Source of the DNA: Haplomitrium mnioides
Lineage: Eukaryota > Marchantiophyta > Haplomitriopsida > Calobryales
NCBI GenBank assembly: GCA_049999725.1
Contig: JBNGIS010020443.1
Coordinates: 1 to 53,411 of the forward strand
Reading direction: 5' to 3'
DNA: 53,411 nt
Shown here: positions 10,049 through 20,400 of the stretch, piece after piece
How the letters are laid out: every line of letters begins with the position of its first letter
Numbering within the stretch: the stretch's first letter is position 1
Position numbers and translations under genes: made by a program
Notes under the pieces: model-generated
Databases searched by the model: none
Told to the model about the DNA's origin: nothing
Seen by the model: only the letters and a program-made list of their open reading frames with translations

Positions 10049-10113
10049 TCAAGTTCTCCTTTTCAACAGCCTCTCAGCTCTTCACGTGGAGTTTTCAAGT
10101 TTACTTTCCAATA

Positions 10114-10938
10114 TGCTAGGCATCATCATGACTGAGTTTTCCCATTACTTCTGGAAAGTAGCAGAAACTCAGTACGACGATTGATCAGGACCTGCTATCG
10201 GGAACTGACAAAACCAGCAGGAAGTTGTGGCAGCTTGTCACTGCTGCACATGATGAGGCTGAATAGTCTGAAACTTTGTGTCTGACACCACATTGTGAAG
10301 GCTGCACTCTATGCGTGCACAGTTGTGATATGTGTAGGTTTTTCCTAGACTATTGCAGCTTCCATTTAATTGTTTTTGTGGTTAGTTTTGCTCTCCACAA
10401 CTTCATAACTAATATATTCAGTGACTTTAGTGGATGTTCTGCATCCAAGTAGTCACCTGTGATGCGCTTCATGTGCTATGTTCAGGGTGCAGAAGACCCC
10501 AATCACTAACCTTTCAGCAGACCTCTCTCAGAGTTTTTCTCTTGGATGTCTGATTCCCAAGATCAAACAAAAGCATAACGAATGATGCCACAAACTGATG
10601 CTTGAGAGTCAACAGATTTTGATTGTTTGAATTCCTGGTGGAGTGCTAGGCATCATCATGACTGAGTTTTCCTGTTACTTCCAGAAAGTGGCAGAAACTC
10701 AGTACGAAGATTGATCTGGACATGCTGTTGGGAACTGATGAAACCAACAGGAAGTTGTGGCAGCTTGTCACTGCTACACATGATGAGGCTAATAAGTCTG
10801 AAACTTTGTGTCTGTAACCACATTGTGAATGTTGCGCTCTATGTGTTGCACAGTTGTGATGTGAGTAGATTTGTCCTAGACTAGTGCATCTTCCATTTAT
10901 TTGTTTTTGTGGTTAGTTTTACTCTCCACATTTTCATA
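10114..10938. repeat. Array of ~530-bp tandem repeat, right part
   Basis: The unit cut at 2468 resumes at TGCTAGGCATC and completes at 10631, giving 530 bp when joined. A second, more diverged unit runs 10632-10938 and ends at CTCTCCACATTTTCAT, where low-copy sequence begins. Divergence is higher in this last unit, as is common at array edges. Confidence 0.88.
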
Positions 10939-12331
10939 GCTGTATTTTCCTTCTCTCATAGTTTGTCTTCTTGTTGATTCATGGGTCTAGTCTTTGCAAT
11001 CAGCAGTTCAGATTGAGCTGACTGACTATTTGCTTGGCTATGGGAGTTTGTAAGTATAGAGTTTTTCTAATTTCTAACGAAGATGTCACCATGATATGAT
11101 GGGTAAATCATCTGTGCTGCAGAAGTCTAAATGTCTGGTTGTTGGCGGTGGTGTCATGAGCTGTAGGTGGTATTCCCTTGACTGAAACCAGGTTGCGAGC
11201 AAAAAAGAAGTGAAATTCTAAGAGTGTACAATGTAGTTAATCAAAGTGAAAGGAGCTAACTAGCTAGGAAGTCAAATTGAAAGCTAAGAGCAAAGTAAGG
11301 AACAGAGAATCATGACAAGTCAACTCATGAAGTGCTCCACCAACATTGGTAGCAAACCATAAAACAATCCCCAAGTAAAAATTACTTTGGGCACATAAAA
11401 AGAAAATGAATTTTTTTGTCAACAGCCTGACGATCACAGTGGGGGCAGAGCTGAGTGGCAGTGTCAAGCAGAGGTTTGTTGAAAATTGGTTCCATTGCTC
11501 ACTTGTTCTTATAGAAAAAATAACACCCTGTGACTATGACAAGAATAGCCTGTTCTTGTTCTTCTGCAGAACAGTGGAAGTTAAGTAGGACGTGAACTTC
11601 AATTAGACACCCAGGACCATAATGCCCAAGCATGCAGGACCTGAGGCGTTTTCCATATATTTGTGTGCACAAGGCAAGCACTCATACTATTCTCGGGCAA
11701 GTAGGAGTGCCAACAGAATACCTTGTAACTTCAGCTGGTTGGGAGCTCCAGTTCTTTGTTGGTTGCAACAGTATACTTCTAATTTGTTGTGAATTTATAG
11801 CAGCAGGTGTTACAATCTGTGATTTTCAAAGCTCTTTATTCTACAGCTTCATTGTAACAGACTTTCCATTCTGTATAAATACAAAGTCTTGTCTACCATT
11901 TTGACTTCAGAGGCTTTATCTTCATTTGACAAGACCAACAAGGTTTTCCATGTATACCTTTTGAGTTTCCCTCTTCAATCTGCAATGAGTGAGAACAATC
12001 CACAGCTAAGCAATAGAAGCGCTCTCCTTCCTGTTCAAAGGATCAGAAAGGTAAGGTGAGATTGCTGAGAGTGGTCAAATTAAGGTCCTGGTGGCATCAA
12101 ATTTTGGCCTCATAATCTGAACCATTCTGTAAGCTGGTTCCATGTATCAATGCTATACTGTTGATTGAGCAGGGATCACAGGGCATCTTGAGTAACAGAC
12201 TCAGCGTTGTCCATTGAGAAACCCAGTGTTTGATCCAAAATGTGCACTGAGGTGCAAGCAAAGAAGAAACCAACGAAGCTGTAGACACTAGGCAGAAAAT
12301 AGAATGGTGGACCATACCATGTGCTCAAAGG

Positions 12332-12495
12332 ACAACTCTTAACTACATTACTAAACAGTTTGAATTGTGGACTAGAGCACAATTAATTAAGTTCCTGAAG
12401 CAGAGAGCAAGCCACAACTCTTAACTACATTACTAAACAGGTTGAATTGTGGACTTGAGCACAATTAATCAAATTCCTGAAGCAGAGAGCAAGCC
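12332..12495. repeat. 82-bp tandem duplication
   Basis: ACAACTCTTAACTACATTAC begins at 12332 and again at 12414. The two copies run to AGAGCAAGCCAC with a handful of differences, so the event is moderately old. No coding meaning is seen. Confidence 0.9.
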
Positions 12496-12922
12496 ACCAC
12501 TGGTCAGGGTTGATGAATGCTTGGATTGTACAAGGTCTGTCCGCACAGTGTGCAAGGAATCTCCCACGGATCTCAATGTAGCGTAGACAGGTAACGAGAA
12601 TTGAATTGACTAAAGTCCCAAACCGACTCCAAGGTGCAGGACGGAATTGCAATGCTCACAAAAGTGTGAGGAAAAGAAGTACAGTAAAGCCCGTAAACAG
12701 TGGAAAAAGAATGAATGAAATACTTTTGATATGCACAGACCCCAATGGGGTCAAAGGACCAAATGGATTTCAAAGCGGCCAGTACCACAAAGAATTGACT
12801 AGTGAAAGAAACTAAACAGCAAGAAAAACGAACTTGAAACTAATCCTTTCAATAAGTAACCTTCAACCCCTCCAACCAGAAGAGCTCCTTAAGAGTTCTG
12901 CTCTGATTGAAAAGAAGGTGCT

Positions 12923-13291
12923 TCACTGACATAGGTAGCTAAAGAGACAAGCCATGAAACAGTGCCATACTGACCAATTGCTTGGTGCACTTGCTGCCTG
13001 ATGATTATAATGGCTACAGAATTTAGCAGTGGTAGTAACCAAAGGTTTCCCAAACCTTTCATTTTTGAGTTTCTCCACTGTATGTATGGGTGTAGTACCG
13101 TCGATGGAGCAAAGTGCGCAAAGCTTTGTCAATTGCAGTTGGAGGGTTCTTGGAGAAGTGCCATTTCTTAACCCGATGGAGCAATCATAGCACCCATGGT
13201 TAATGAAGGGCTTGGGAGATTTAAGAGCTTGGGCTGAGAGTCTGTGAGGGCTAGAGAAAGTAGAAAAGGACAATGACCTTGCAGATGGCAT
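12923..13291 (-). CDS. Hypothetical ORF with transit-peptide-like N-terminus
   Basis: A 122-codon frame starts at an ATG (13289-13291). Its first ~40 residues are rich in Ser, Ala, Pro, Phe and basic residues with no acidic residue, as in plant plastid or mitochondrial transit peptides. The middle part (LCALCSIDGTTPIHTVEKLK) looks protein-like, and a possible donor AAAG/GTTTGG falls just after VEKLKNE. This could be a first exon whose partner lies further left. I do not recognise the protein, and no downstream exon was found. It lies antisense and upstream of the SufA/IscA-like exons, so it may equally be chance. Confidence 0.25.
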   Translation of the reverse strand: MPSARSLSFSTFSSPHRLSAQALKSPKPFINHGCYDCSIGLRNGTSPRTLQLQLTKLCALCSIDGTTPIHTVEKLKNERFGKPLVTTTAKFCSHYNHQAASAPSNWSVWHCFMACLFSYLCQ

Positions 13292-13466
13292 CGACTGCAG
13301 AGCAACAGTTTCAGTAGTTTTTCTAGAGGATTAGTCCAGACTACACTGCCCCTAAATCATCATCTGTATACACTATCTCCCAACTGAGGATGGGATGGTT
13401 TCACATTTGCTCATTTGCCTTGGCTGAAACCTCATCGACAATTAATTTGTTTGAGTGTGTTTGCAG

Positions 13467-13766
13467 TAGAGGATCTTGAAGATTGTGTAATTGGGTTGGG
13501 AGAGCTGCAGGGCATGAAGTTTGCAGAATTTTTTCTACTCATTGTGGGGCATCTTTGAGTTATGGCTTTGGGGTTGTGCACAGTAAAAAGTAGTTCACAT
13601 CAATGCTGTTTTTGTAACAAAATTTTAAGAGTATGTGAAAAGACACAAGACAACATCAAAGCCAGTACCTTCAAAACTAATTTGGACTACCTGAATATAG
13701 GAAGGCCCTCAGATGATACAAGTACAATTTGGAGCATGAGTTTATTGTTAGGGCCAGTTAACTTTG
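13467..13766 (+). pseudogene. Decayed upstream exons of plastid SufA/IscA-like gene
   Basis: After an acceptor-like TGTGTTTGCAG, the stretch 13467-13540 reads VEDLEDCVIGLGELQGMKF. This can be laid against the EDLCLR-IGV-K-GGCSGM block of A-type carriers, but the GGCSG cysteine is lost. At about 13681-13765 the sequence reads LDYLNIGRPSDDTSTI, then a shifted frame gives EHEFIV, resembling the family's MDFE...RPDDSTIEY.GF.IV block. Both are degraded, so the gene appears dead or rearranged here. The alignment was made by eye and is moderate at best. The 99-residue frame starting at 13562 overlaps the second block but is not a real protein. Confidence 0.4.
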
Positions 13767-13933
13767 TATGTTGCTTAATTCAGTTGTCTTTTGAAATTTA
13801 CTTGCACTATTTGATCCAGTTTGAAACTTTACTTGTACTATTTGATCCTAAAAACTTCTGAAGGTTTACCTTGCTTTACCATTGAAAACTTGAGATTTAT
13901 CATTAACACCTGCTTACTTGTTTTTTGATTCAG

Positions 13934-14070
13934 TTTGCGATCCCAAAAGTCTGCTATTTCTTTTTGGAATGCAGCTTGACTACAGTTCTGCATTAATTGG
14001 CGGAGGATTTTCATTCAGCAATCCAAATGCAACATCAACCTGTGGTTGTGGAAAATCTTTTGCTGCCTGA
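13934..14070 (+). CDS. Last exon of a plastid A-type iron-sulfur carrier (SufA/IscA-like)
   Basis: The exon follows an acceptor (TTTTTTGATTCAG) and ends in TGA at 14068-14070. It reads [20 protein letters not shown], then an [13 protein letters not shown] block, and ends CGCGKSFAA. This is the conserved C-terminal third of HesB/IscA/SufA proteins, including the C-G-C pair that with an upstream Cys binds the cluster. The [13 protein letters not shown] version is typical of the plant plastid (SufA/CpIscA-type) protein, which would accept and deliver Fe-S clusters in the chloroplast. The exon has no stop or shift, but the upstream exons look decayed, so it is more likely part of a pseudogene or fragment than a working gene. 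The partial CDS begins in phase with two bases of a split codon. Confidence 0.82.
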
Positions 14071-14458
14071 GCATTTTTTCTATGCTTTGTTCTGTGTATT
14101 TTATGTGGCATAATCATCTATTATCTCGTGAGAAAAGTCCATCTGCATGTTACAATTGCACCTATTGTATAGTTAATTGATAAGTTTCTTTATCAACCCA
14201 GCTGATTTTGCAGACACTCAAACTGCATGGCCACTACTAGCTTCAGACTGTTGAGACATCCCAAGTGTTCCTTTTTATCTAGCGGGGCAAGAGACTTACC
14301 AAGATAAAGCAAATTGTCAATAGAAAATTCGTATAGTGAAATTTGTGTCGGGCGAAACATGTAATCGCATCATAATTTATCTTGGAGGCAATGGAATGGA
14401 ATGTAAAAACAGTCTTTACATGTATGTGATGGGGGCCACTATTGTTAGAAATTTCCCA
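14071..14458. other. Low-copy AT-rich DNA before the satellite
   Basis: This is 3' flank of the SufA/IscA-like exon. I see no repeat, domain or RNA gene. The satellite begins at GGGAGTGCTACAATTCATCC, a 113-bp-type monomer fragment. Confidence 0.6.
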
Positions 14459-17400
14459 GGGAGTGCTACAATTCATCCAGGAGGTAGTTACAACTCTATC
14501 CAATCAAATGATTTATTGGAAGTCTCATGTGAGAAGTTTGACTAAGTGAATCATATCATAGAGAGTGTTAGAAGACTTAGAACTCTATCCAATCAAATGA
14601 TTCATTGGAAGTCTCTAAGTTTGACTAAGTGAATCATAACATGAGTGTTACAAGAGTTAGAATTCTATCCAATCAAATGACTCATTGGAAGTCTCTTGTG
14701 AGATGTTTGACTAAGTGAATCATATCATAGAGAGTGCTACAAGAAATAGAATTCTATCCAATCAAATGATTCATTGGAAGTCTCATGTCATAAGTTTGAC
14801 TAAGTGAATCTATCTGATCTTGTGAGAAGTTTGACTAAATGAATCATATCATAGAGAGTGTTACAAGAGAAAGAATTCTATCCAATCAAATGATTCATTG
14901 GAAGTCTCATGTCATAAGTTTGACTAAGTGAATCAAACGAGGGAGTGCCACAATGGCAGTGCTACAATTTTCATCGAGGTAGTTAGAGCTCTATCCAATC
15001 AAATGATTTATTAGAAGTCTCATGTGAGAAGTTTGACCAGGTGAATCATATCATAGAGAGTGTCACAAGAGTTAGAACTCTATCCAATCTAATGATTCAT
15101 TGGAAGTCTCCAGTGAGAAGTTTGACTAAGTAAATCATATCATAAAGAGTGTTATAAGAGTTAGAACTCTATCCAATCAAATGATTCATTCAAACTCTCA
15201 TGTGAGAAGTTTGACTAAGTGAATCATATCATAGAGAGTGTTACAAGAGATAGAATTCTATCCAATCAAATGATTCATTGGAAGTCTAATGTCATAAGTT
15301 TAACTAAGTGAATCAAACGAAGGAGTGCCACAAGGGCACTGCTACAATTTTCATCGAAGTAGCTAGAACTCTATCCAATCAAATGATTTATTAGAAGTCT
15401 CATGTGAGAAGTTTGACTAGCTGAATCATATCATAAAGAGTGTTACAAGAGTTAGAACTCAATCCAATCAAATGATTCATTGGAAGTCTCTTGTGAGGAC
15501 GTTGACTAAATGAATCATATCATAAACAATGTTACAAGAGTTAGAATTCTATCCAATCAAATGATTCAGTGGAAGTCTCATGTGAGAAGTTTGACTAAGT
15601 GAATCATATTATAGAGATTGTCACAAGAGTTAGAACTCTATCCAATCAAATGATTCATTGGAAGTCTCCAGTAAGAAGTTTGACTAAGTGAACCATATCA
15701 TAGAGAGTGTTACAAGAGTTAGAACTCTATCCAATCAAACGATTCATTGGAAGTCTCTTGCGAGAAGCTTGACTAAATGAATCATATTATAGAGAGTGTT
15801 ACAAGAGATAGAACTCTATAAAATCAAATGATTCATTGGAAGTCTCTAGTGAGAAGTTTGACTAAGTGAATCATATCATAGAGAGTGTTACAAAAGTTAA
15901 AACTCTATCCAATCAAATGACTCATTCAAAGTCTCATGTGAGAAGTTTGACTAAGTGAACCATATCATAGAGAGTGTTACAAGAGATAGAATGCTATCCA
16001 ACCGAATGATTTATTGGAAGTCTAATGTCATAAGTTCGACAAAGTGAATCAAACGAAGGAGTGCCACAAGGGCACTGCTGCAATTTTCATCAAAATAGTT
16101 AGAACTCTATCCAATCAAATGATTTATTGGAAGTCTCATGTGAGAAGTTTGACTAAGTGAATCATATCATAAAGAGTGTTACAAGTGTTAGAACTCTATC
16201 CCATCAAATGATTCATTGGACGTCTCATGTGAGAAGTTTGACTAAGTGAATCATATCATAGAGAGTGTTAGAAGAGTTAGAACTCTATCCAATCAAATGA
16301 TTAATTGGAAGTCTCTTGCAAGAAGTTTGACTAAACGAATCATTTCATAGAGAGTGTTACAAGAGTTAGAACTCTATCCAATCAAATGATTCATGGGAAG
16401 TCTCTAGTGAGAAGTTTGACTAAGAAAATCATATCATAGAGAGTGTTACAAGAGTTAGAATTCTATCCAATCAAATGACTCATTGGAAGTCTCTTGTGAG
16501 AAGTTTGACTAAGTGAATCATATCATAGAGAGTGTTACAAGAGATAGAATTCTATCCAATCAAATGATTCATTGGAAGTCTAATGTCATAAGTTTAACTA
16601 AGTAAATCAAACAAAGTAGTGCCACAAGGGCACTGCTACAATTTTCATCGAAGTAGTTAGAACTCTATCCAATCAAATGATTTATTGGAAGTCTTATGTG
16701 AGAAGTTTGACTAGCTGAATCATATCATAAAGAGTGTTACAAGAGTTAGAACTCTATCCAATCAAATGATTCATTGGAAGTCTCATGTGAGAAGTTTGAC
16801 TAAGTGAATCATATCATATAGAGTGTTACAAGAGTTAGAACTCTATCCAATCAAATGATTCATTTGAAGTCTCTCATGAGAAGTCTGACTAAATGATTCA
16901 TTTCATAGCGAGTGTTACAAGAGTTAGAATTCCATCCAATCAAATGACTCATTGGAAGTCTATTTTGAGAAGTTTGACTAAGTTAATCATATCATAGAGA
17001 GTGTTACAAGAGATAGAATTCTATCCAATCAAATGATTTATTGGAAGTCTCATGTGAGAAGTTTGACTAAGGGAATCATATTATAGAGAGTGGTACAAGA
17101 GTTAGAACTCAATCCAATCAAATGATTCATTGGAAGTCTCTTGTGAGAAAGTTGACTAAGTGAATCATATCATAAAAAGTGTTACAAGAGTTAGAATTCT
17201 ATCCAATCAAATGATTCATTGGAAGTCTCATGTGAGACGTTTGACTAAGTGAATCATATCATATAGAGTATTACAAGAGTTAGAACTCTATCCAATCAAA
17301 TGATTTATTGGAAGTCTCATGTGAGAAGTTTGAGTAAGTGAATCATATTATAGAGAGTGTCACAAGAGTTAGAACTCTATCCAATCAAATTATTCATTGG

Positions 17401-20400
17401 AAGTCTCGAGTAAGAAGTTAGACTAAGTGAATCATATCATAGAGAGTGTTACAAGAGTTAGAACTCTATCCAATCAAATAATTCATTGGAAGTCTCCAGT
17501 AAGAAGTTTGACTAAGTGAATCATATCATATAGAGTGTTACAAGAGTTAGAACTCTATCCAATCAAATGATTCATTGAAAGTCTCTTGCGAGAAGTTTGA
17601 CTAAATGAATCATTTCATAGAGAGTATTACAAGAGTTAGAATTCCATTTAATCAAATGACTTATTGGAAGTCTATTTTGAGAAGTTTGACTAAGTTAATC
17701 ATATCATAGAGAGTGTTACAAGAGATAGAATTCTATCCAATCAAATGACTTATTGGAAGTCTCATGTGAGAAGTTTGACTAAGGGAATCATATCATAGAG
17801 AGTGTTACAAGAGGTAGAACTCAATCCAATCAAATGATTCATTGGAAGTCTCCTGTGAGGAGGTTGACAAAGTGAATCATATCATAAAGAGTGTTATAAG
17901 AGTTAGAACTCTATCCAATCAAATAATTCATTGGAAGTCTCCAGTAAGAAGTTTGACTAAGTGAATCATATCATAGAGAGTGTTACAAGAGTTAGAACTC
18001 TATCCAATCAAATGATTCATGTGAAGTCTCTTATCAGAAGTCTGACTAAATGATTCATTTCATAGCGAGTGTTACAAGAGTTAGAACTCTATCCAATCAA
18101 ATGATTCATTGGAAGTCTCTTGCGAGAAGTTTGACTATATGAATCATTTCATAGAGAGTGTTACAAGAGTTAGAATTCCATCCAACCAAATGACTCATTG
18201 GAAGTTTGTTTTGAGAATTTTGACTAAGTTAATCATATCATAGAGAGTGTTACAAGAGATAGAATTCTATCCAATCAAACGATTCATTGGAAGTCTCATG
18301 TGAGAAGTTTGACTAAAGGAATCATATCATAGAGAGTGTTACAAGAGTTAGAACTCAATCCAATCAAATGATTCATTGGAAGTCTCCTCTGAGAAGGTTG
18401 ACTAAGTGAATCATATCATAAAGAGTGTTACAAGAGCTAGAACTCTATCCAATCAAATGATTCAGTGGAAGTCTCATGTAAGACGTATGAATAAGTGAAT
18501 CATATCGTATAGAGTGTTACAAGAGTTAGAACTCTATCCAATCAAATGATTTATTGGAAGTCTCATGTGAGAAGTTTGACTAAGTGAATCATATTAAAGA
18601 GAGTGTTACAAGAGTTAGAACTCTATAATATGAAATGATTCATTAGAAGTCTCCAGTAACAGGTTTGACTAAGTGAATCATATCCTAGAGAGTGTTACAA
18701 GAGTTTGAACTCTATCCAATCAAATGATTCATTGGAAGTCTTTTGTGAGAAGTTTGACTAAATGAATCATATCATAGAGAGTGTTACAAGAGTTACACTC
18801 TATACAATCAAATGATTTATTGGAAGTCTCGAGTGATTAGTTTGACTAAGTGAATCATATCGTAGAGAGTGTTAGAAGAGCTAGAACTCTATCCAATCAA
18901 ATGATTCATTCAAAGTCGTATGTGAGAAGTTTGACTAAGTGAATCATATCATAGTGTGAGTTACAAGAGATAGAATTCTATCCAATCAAATGATTTATTG
19001 GAAGTCTAATGTCATAAATTTGACTAAGTGAATCAAACAAAGGAGTGCCACAAGGGCACACCTGCAATTCTCATCAAGGTAGTTAGAACTATATCCAATC
19101 AAATGATTTATTGGAAGTCTCATGTGAGAAGTTTGACTAACTAAATCATATCATAAAGAGTGTTGCAAGTGTTAGAACTCTATCCAATCAAATGATTCAT
19201 TGGACGTCTCATGTGAGAAGTTTGACTAAGTGAATCATATCATAGAGAGTGTTACAAGAGTTAGAACTCTATCCAATCAAATGATTCATTAGAAGTCTCT
19301 TGCAAGAAGTTTGACTAAATGAATCATTTCATAGAGGGTGTTACAAGAGTTAGAACTCTCTCCAATCAAATGATTCATTGGAAGTCTCGAGTGAGAAATT
19401 TGACTAAGTGAATCATATCATAGAGAGTGTTACAAGAATTAGAATTCTATCCAATCAAATGATTCATTGGAAGTCTCTTGTGAGAAGTTTGACTAAGTGA
19501 ATCATATCATAGAAAGCGTTACAAGAGATAGAATTCTATCCAATCAAATGATTCATTGGAAGTCTAATATCAAAAGTTTAACTAAGTGAATCAAACCAAG
19601 GAGTTCCACAATGGCACTCCTACAATTTTCATCGAAGTAGTTAGAACTCCATCCAATCAAATGATTTATTGGAAGTCTCATATGAGAAGTTTGACTAACT
19701 CAATCATATCATAAAGAGTGTTACAAGAGCTAGAACTCTATCCAATCAAATGATTCATTGGAAGTCTCCAGTGAGAAGTTTGACTAAGTGAATCATATCA
19801 TAGAGAGTGTTACAAGAGTTAGAATTCTATCCAATCAAATGACTCATTGGAAGTCTCTTGTGAGAAGTTTGACTAAGTGAATCATATCATAGAGAGTGTT
19901 ACAAGAGATAGAATTCTATCCAATCAAATGATTCATTGGAAGTCTATTGTCATAAGTTTAACTAAGTAAATCAAACGAAGGAGTGCCACAAGGGCACTGC
20001 TACAATTTTCATCGAAGTAGTTAGAACTCTATCCAATCAAATGATTTATTGGAAGTCTCATGTGAGAAGTTTGACTAGCTGAATCATATCATAAAGAGTG
20101 TTACAAGAGTTAGAACTCTATCCAATCAAATGATTCATTAGAAGTCTCATGTGAGAAGTTTGACTAAGTGAATCATATCATATAGAGTGTTACAAGAGTT
20201 AGAACTCTATCCAATCAAATGATTCATTTGAGGTCTCTCATGAGAAGTCTGACTAAATGATTCATTTCATAGCAAGTGTTACAAGAGTTAGAATTCCATC
20301 CAATCAAATGACTCATTGAAAGTCTATTTTGAGAAGTTTGACTAAGTTAATCATATCATAGAGAGTGTTACAAGAGATAGAATTCTATCCAATCAAATGA

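Larger units (their letters stand above)
2469..10113 (+). mobile_element. Ty1/copia LTR retrotransposon, degenerate, with nested insertions
   Basis: The element is bounded by LTRs that start TGTTGGAAATG and end TTTCCAACA (3' copy mutated to TTTCCAATA). A perfect 5-bp target-site duplication TGCTA flanks it (2464-2468 and 10114-10118), and removing the element restores one 530-bp host repeat unit. Domain order, read from broken frames, is gag zinc knuckle, protease, GAG-pre-integrase, integrase, RT, RNase H, which is the Ty1/copia order. The internal region is only about 4.1 kb, so gag is largely deleted. Frameshifts and stops occur in every domain, so it is not autonomous. Its 3' LTR carries a nested solo LTR and a LINE. 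Confidence 0.92.
7446..10113 (+). repeat. 3' LTR of the copia element, split in three
   Basis: LTR segments are 7446-7765, 8729-9243 and 10049/10064-10113. The first break is the solo LTR, the second the LINE. The last bases are TTTCCAATA instead of TTTCCAACA. Apart from the insertions it aligns end to end with the 5' LTR at 2469-3349. Confidence 0.9.
10939..13466. other. Low-copy region without a confident gene
   Basis: There are no satellites or transposon domains here. Weak coding-like pieces exist: 11985-12050 on the plus strand is an ATG-initiated 22-codon stretch ending at AAAG/GTAAGG, a good splice donor; around 11000-11050 an AG-preceded stretch reads VQIELTDYLLGYGS before GTAAGT. 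Neither can be joined to a recognised protein. The exon relics at 13467 onward mean part of this region was once intronic or upstream of the SufA/IscA-like gene. Confidence 0.5.

Noticed and set aside
11140-11200. Nucleotide-binding-like CLVVGGGVMS stretch after an AG acceptor
   Set aside because: Only about 20 codons before a stop, no further Rossmann-fold blocks follow, so chance is the simpler view.
11985-12050. First exon reading LPVQRIRK before a good splice donor, reminiscent of histone-fold subunits
   Set aside because: No following exon with the expected helix sequence was found within the next 1.5 kb.
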